A DNA stretch of 64,000 nucleotides, taken from Endozoicomonas sp965232255. GTDB lineage: Bacteria; Pseudomonadota; Gammaproteobacteria; Pseudomonadales; Endozoicomonadaceae. The stretch covers positions 3,348,001 through 3,412,000 of the forward strand of contig OZ246962.1 in NCBI GenBank assembly GCA_965232255.1. The letters are read 5' to 3'. Below are positions 61,718 to 64,000 of this stretch, piece after piece (the first letter of the stretch is position 1; every line of letters begins with the position of its first letter). The translations under genes were made by a program, and so were the position numbers. Under the pieces are notes generated by a model. It had not been told where the DNA came from and searched no databases. It saw nothing but the letters and a program-made list of their open reading frames with translations.

Positions 61718-62989
61718 TTATGTACTATTTTGTTGAAAAACTTTTACATTATCATTAAAAAAAACAGGGTCAGATGTCTCCCTATCTATCTTTTTACAAC
61801 TGTACACATAGCCAGCCATGAGCCAAAGCAAAGATGCTGTTTTGATTGAATAAACTGAGTTACCGCTAACAACAATGGTAAGAAAGAAGTATATGTTGAT
61901 TCCCCAGGCACAACGTCTTGCTCTCTCAGATGTCTGAGGTATAAAGAAAAGCATGAAAAACCACAAGGCCAAAAATCCAAAAATTGTACTTGAGGCAAAA
62001 AGATAAGCGAAACCACTATCCCAGAGGAAATTCAGCTTGGCGGCACCGAATCCAAGGTAATCAGCAAAATCAAGTGAAAACAGATGTCCCATACCCAACA
62101 CAATCCTACCAAGCAAGGTATCACCATAATCATCATAAGACCCTGTGGTTAGCGCCAGTATTATAGCACTGCACAGAATCATTCCTGGCACTATGGCAAT
62201 ATATCCATACTTGGGTAGTCTTGGAAAAAATCGGTAACCTAGTAGCATAATCGCTGAAATTACAGATCCAGTTCTTGATACTGTTGAAAGCAAAACAACA
62301 ATCACAAGTATCACGTAAAAATATTTTCTATGTTTTGAAATAGAATTCCAGAAACACATCAGATAGATTGAAAAGACACTAGCAAAATTACCTAGAGAAA
62401 CCTGCTCTAAAAAGACAGATGATGTTCTTGGTCCGCTAAAAACACCAAAACTAAACCGTCCCTCAAATCCTAATGCCGCACCAAAAATACCCAATTCATT
62501 AAAATCACTAATTTCACCCCCACGAGTATTTGCATAATATAGGGCAGGCTGAAATAGTTTTGCATATTTTTCAATAGCAATAATTTCAATTAATAAAAAA
62601 GCCGCAACACATAGAGCAACAATCATAAATATCTTGTGAAAACTATGCCGCCCTAGTCGAACACCAATCATCGTTAACAGGGAAACGATCATGATATTAC
62701 GTATTGCATCTACAAAGAAAAACCCATTCAACATAGTAGAAGTCAACGAGCTTAAAACATAGACTCCTAAAATAATTAATGGATAGCGATCTGATCGCCT
62801 GAATCCTTGCTGAACAATAATTACAAATAGACTACAAAGCAAAAGAATTTCAGCGGCGACAACTGTTGTACGACTGATTACAAAAAAATTTCCGTTAACA
62901 ATTGCCAAAATTGGATTGTAGAGCACACACATTAGAACAAGTAAAGTTGCCTGCTTATCAAATCGATTACTTTCAGACTCATTAGGCAT
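61718..62989 (-). CDS. O-antigen polymerase/ligase-like membrane protein
   Basis: A 423-residue integral membrane protein with about ten to twelve hydrophobic segments and one larger periplasmic loop before residue 190. This layout, and its place in a glycosyltransferase cluster, fits the Wzy/WaaL superfamily, which links or ligates repeat units. The primary sequence of this family is poorly conserved, so polymerase and ligase cannot be told apart. The ATG at 62989 follows GAGGT. Confidence 0.75.
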   Translation of the reverse strand: MPNESESNRFDKQATLLVLMCVLYNPILAIVNGNFFVISRTTVVAAEILLLCSLFVIIVQQGFRRSDRYPLIILGVYVLSSLTSTMLNGFFFVDAIRNIMIVSLLTMIGVRLGRHSFHKIFMIVALCVAAFLLIEIIAIEKYAKLFQPALYYANTRGGEISDFNELGIFGAALGFEGRFSFGVFSGPRTSSVFLEQVSLGNFASVFSIYLMCFWNSISKHRKYFYVILVIVVLLSTVSRTGSVISAIMLLGYRFFPRLPKYGYIAIVPGMILCSAIILALTTGSYDDYGDTLLGRIVLGMGHLFSLDFADYLGFGAAKLNFLWDSGFAYLFASSTIFGFLALWFFMLFFIPQTSERARRCAWGINIYFFLTIVVSGNSVYSIKTASLLWLMAGYVYSCKKIDRETSDPVFFNDNVKVFQQNST

Positions 62990-63062
62990 GTGCTTATACC
63001 TCACTGCTACATTATGCTTCTTGTAAAAAGAAAATCCATTACATCAACACTCCTAAAAATAA

Positions 63063-64000
63063 CTAAATATTTTTTAAAATAAAATTTCGATAGCTACTAA
63101 ATATGTTGTCCGAGCTGAATTCTTCACTGTATTTTATTACATTTTTGCGCCACTTATCTAACACAGTGGGATTTTCAAAAATTTCTACAAACTGATCTTG
63201 CCAGGCTTTTTTATCACCTTCTCTGACCAAAACACCAGTTACTAAATTACGGACTAATTCTGTGGTGCCGCCAATATTACTACCAATAATAGGAGTACCA
63301 ATTTGTAAAGCTTGAGCAGTTACCATTCCATATGCTTCAGCACATAGAGAGGGCATACAGAATAAATCAGATCTTGCTATTTCATCTGCAACGACAATAC
63401 GACTAACAAACCCATAAAACTCTACCCAACTAGCATCTTGATATTTTTTTCTCAGAGCCTTCTCAAGAGGTCCAGTACCTAATATTTTCAGGTTAAATTT
63501 ATAGCTTTCATAGAGTGACTCAAGCGTTTCAAGTAAAAATTCCACACCTTTTATAGGATCTAATCTTCCAACAAAAATAAGTTTAATTTTTTTATCACTA
63601 TCTTCAGTTTTTACTAGTTTATGATAGTCTTTAGGTAGTTCATCCAAAACATTTCTGATCACCTTGACTTCTGAGTTTCTAACCAAATCAACATGATTAG
63701 TCAGCATATTAATGGTTATTTTTGATGGTGAGATAAATTTTAATTTATTAATTTTTCTTAGATGATATTGTCGAGCATGGGAGATAATCTTACATTGCAA
63801 ACATTGCTTTTCACAATTATGACCATTTTTAAACATTGACCCCTTAAAGCAAGCCATATTCAAGTCATGTGTAAAATAGGCAACACTACACTTATACTTT
63901 TTCACTTCAGAAAGCGCATTAAATCCAATACCTACAATATTATGTATATCGATATGATCAGGTTTTACATCACTAAGCAACTGTCTGAATATATTTTTAT
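63063..64000 (-). CDS. GT4-family glycosyltransferase, N-terminus beyond window
   Basis: At least 312 residues; the frame is open to the window edge and continues upstream of a TTG at 63980. HIDIHNIVGIGF and YFTHDLNMACFKGS belong to the N-terminal domain; a small Cys cluster (CEKQCLQCK) may bind a metal. The C-terminal domain has FVGRLDPIKGVEFLL, SLCAEAYGMVTAQALQIGTPII and GGTTELV, with the E-x7-E motif. It belongs to the same polysaccharide cluster. Confidence 0.88.
   Translation of the reverse strand, partial: KNIFRQLLSDVKPDHIDIHNIVGIGFNALSEVKKYKCSVAYFTHDLNMACFKGSMFKNGHNCEKQCLQCKIISHARQYHLRKINKLKFISPSKITINMLTNHVDLVRNSEVKVIRNVLDELPKDYHKLVKTEDSDKKIKLIFVGRLDPIKGVEFLLETLESLYESYKFNLKILGTGPLEKALRKKYQDASWVEFYGFVSRIVVADEIARSDLFCMPSLCAEAYGMVTAQALQIGTPIIGSNIGGTTELVRNLVTGVLVREGDKKAWQDQFVEIFENPTVLDKWRKNVIKYSEEFSSDNIFSSYRNFILKNI

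Overview
The window looks like a chromosome segment of a host-associated marine gammaproteobacterium, most like Endozoicomonas or a relative. Three things point there: the housekeeping genes (metG, rsuA, rdgC, purC, purL, tadA, ahpCF, fadL) are gammaproteobacterial in type; there is a Ysc-type type III secretion (T3SS) operon; and there are several eukaryote-like or repeat-rich proteins. The taxonomic call is inference, because no rRNA is present.

1-7971 is a chromosomal integron. A minus-strand integron integrase (cut by the window edge) is followed by an attI-type junction and seven cassettes separated by attC sites of 55-62 bp. Cassettes 1 and 3 carry small reverse-oriented genes. Cassettes 2 and 4 are near-identical 530-bp units with no convincing gene. 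Cassette 5 encodes an orphan. Cassette 6 encodes an 850-residue predicted nuclease/P-loop ATPase. Cassette 7 encodes an ABC-type ATPase plus an HNH nuclease, like the Septu (PtuAB) anti-phage system. The attC of cassette 7 is interrupted by a decayed group II intron (7971-9521). Its reverse transcriptase gene is broken by two insertions of about 46 bp, and its 5' end is cut by REP-type (RAYT) transposase elements (9522-11283).

11287-17990 is a tandem duplication of a 3.4-kb unit. Each copy encodes a TPR-like protein with 13 or 14 nearly identical 45-residue repeats. 18-24 kb holds an orphan, a START lipid-transfer protein resembling animal STARD10, a DnaT-like/lambda P-like pair, and a Ser/Thr-rich disordered protein.

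24-39 kb mixes housekeeping genes (metG, rsuA, two DEAD-box helicases, rdgC) with accessory genes: a membrane RING-finger protein, a large AAA+ protein, a SUKH protein, IS605/TnpB remnants, an ADP-ribosyltransferase-like protein and a UDG-like protein. An operon of four tRNA-Asp and three tRNA-Val genes lies at 37.3-38.3 kb.

39-46.9 kb is core metabolism: cnoX-like, purC, purL and tadA. 47.3-54.5 kb is the export half of a T3SS: a CesT-like chaperone, then sctN-O-P-Q-R-S-T-U in Ysc order. The eukaryote-like proteins elsewhere are plausible clients of this machine, but that is inference. fadL, ahpC and ahpF follow. 58.9-64 kb is part of a surface polysaccharide cluster on the minus strand: a WecG/TagA transferase, two GT4 enzymes, a GT25 enzyme and a Wzy/ligase-like membrane protein.
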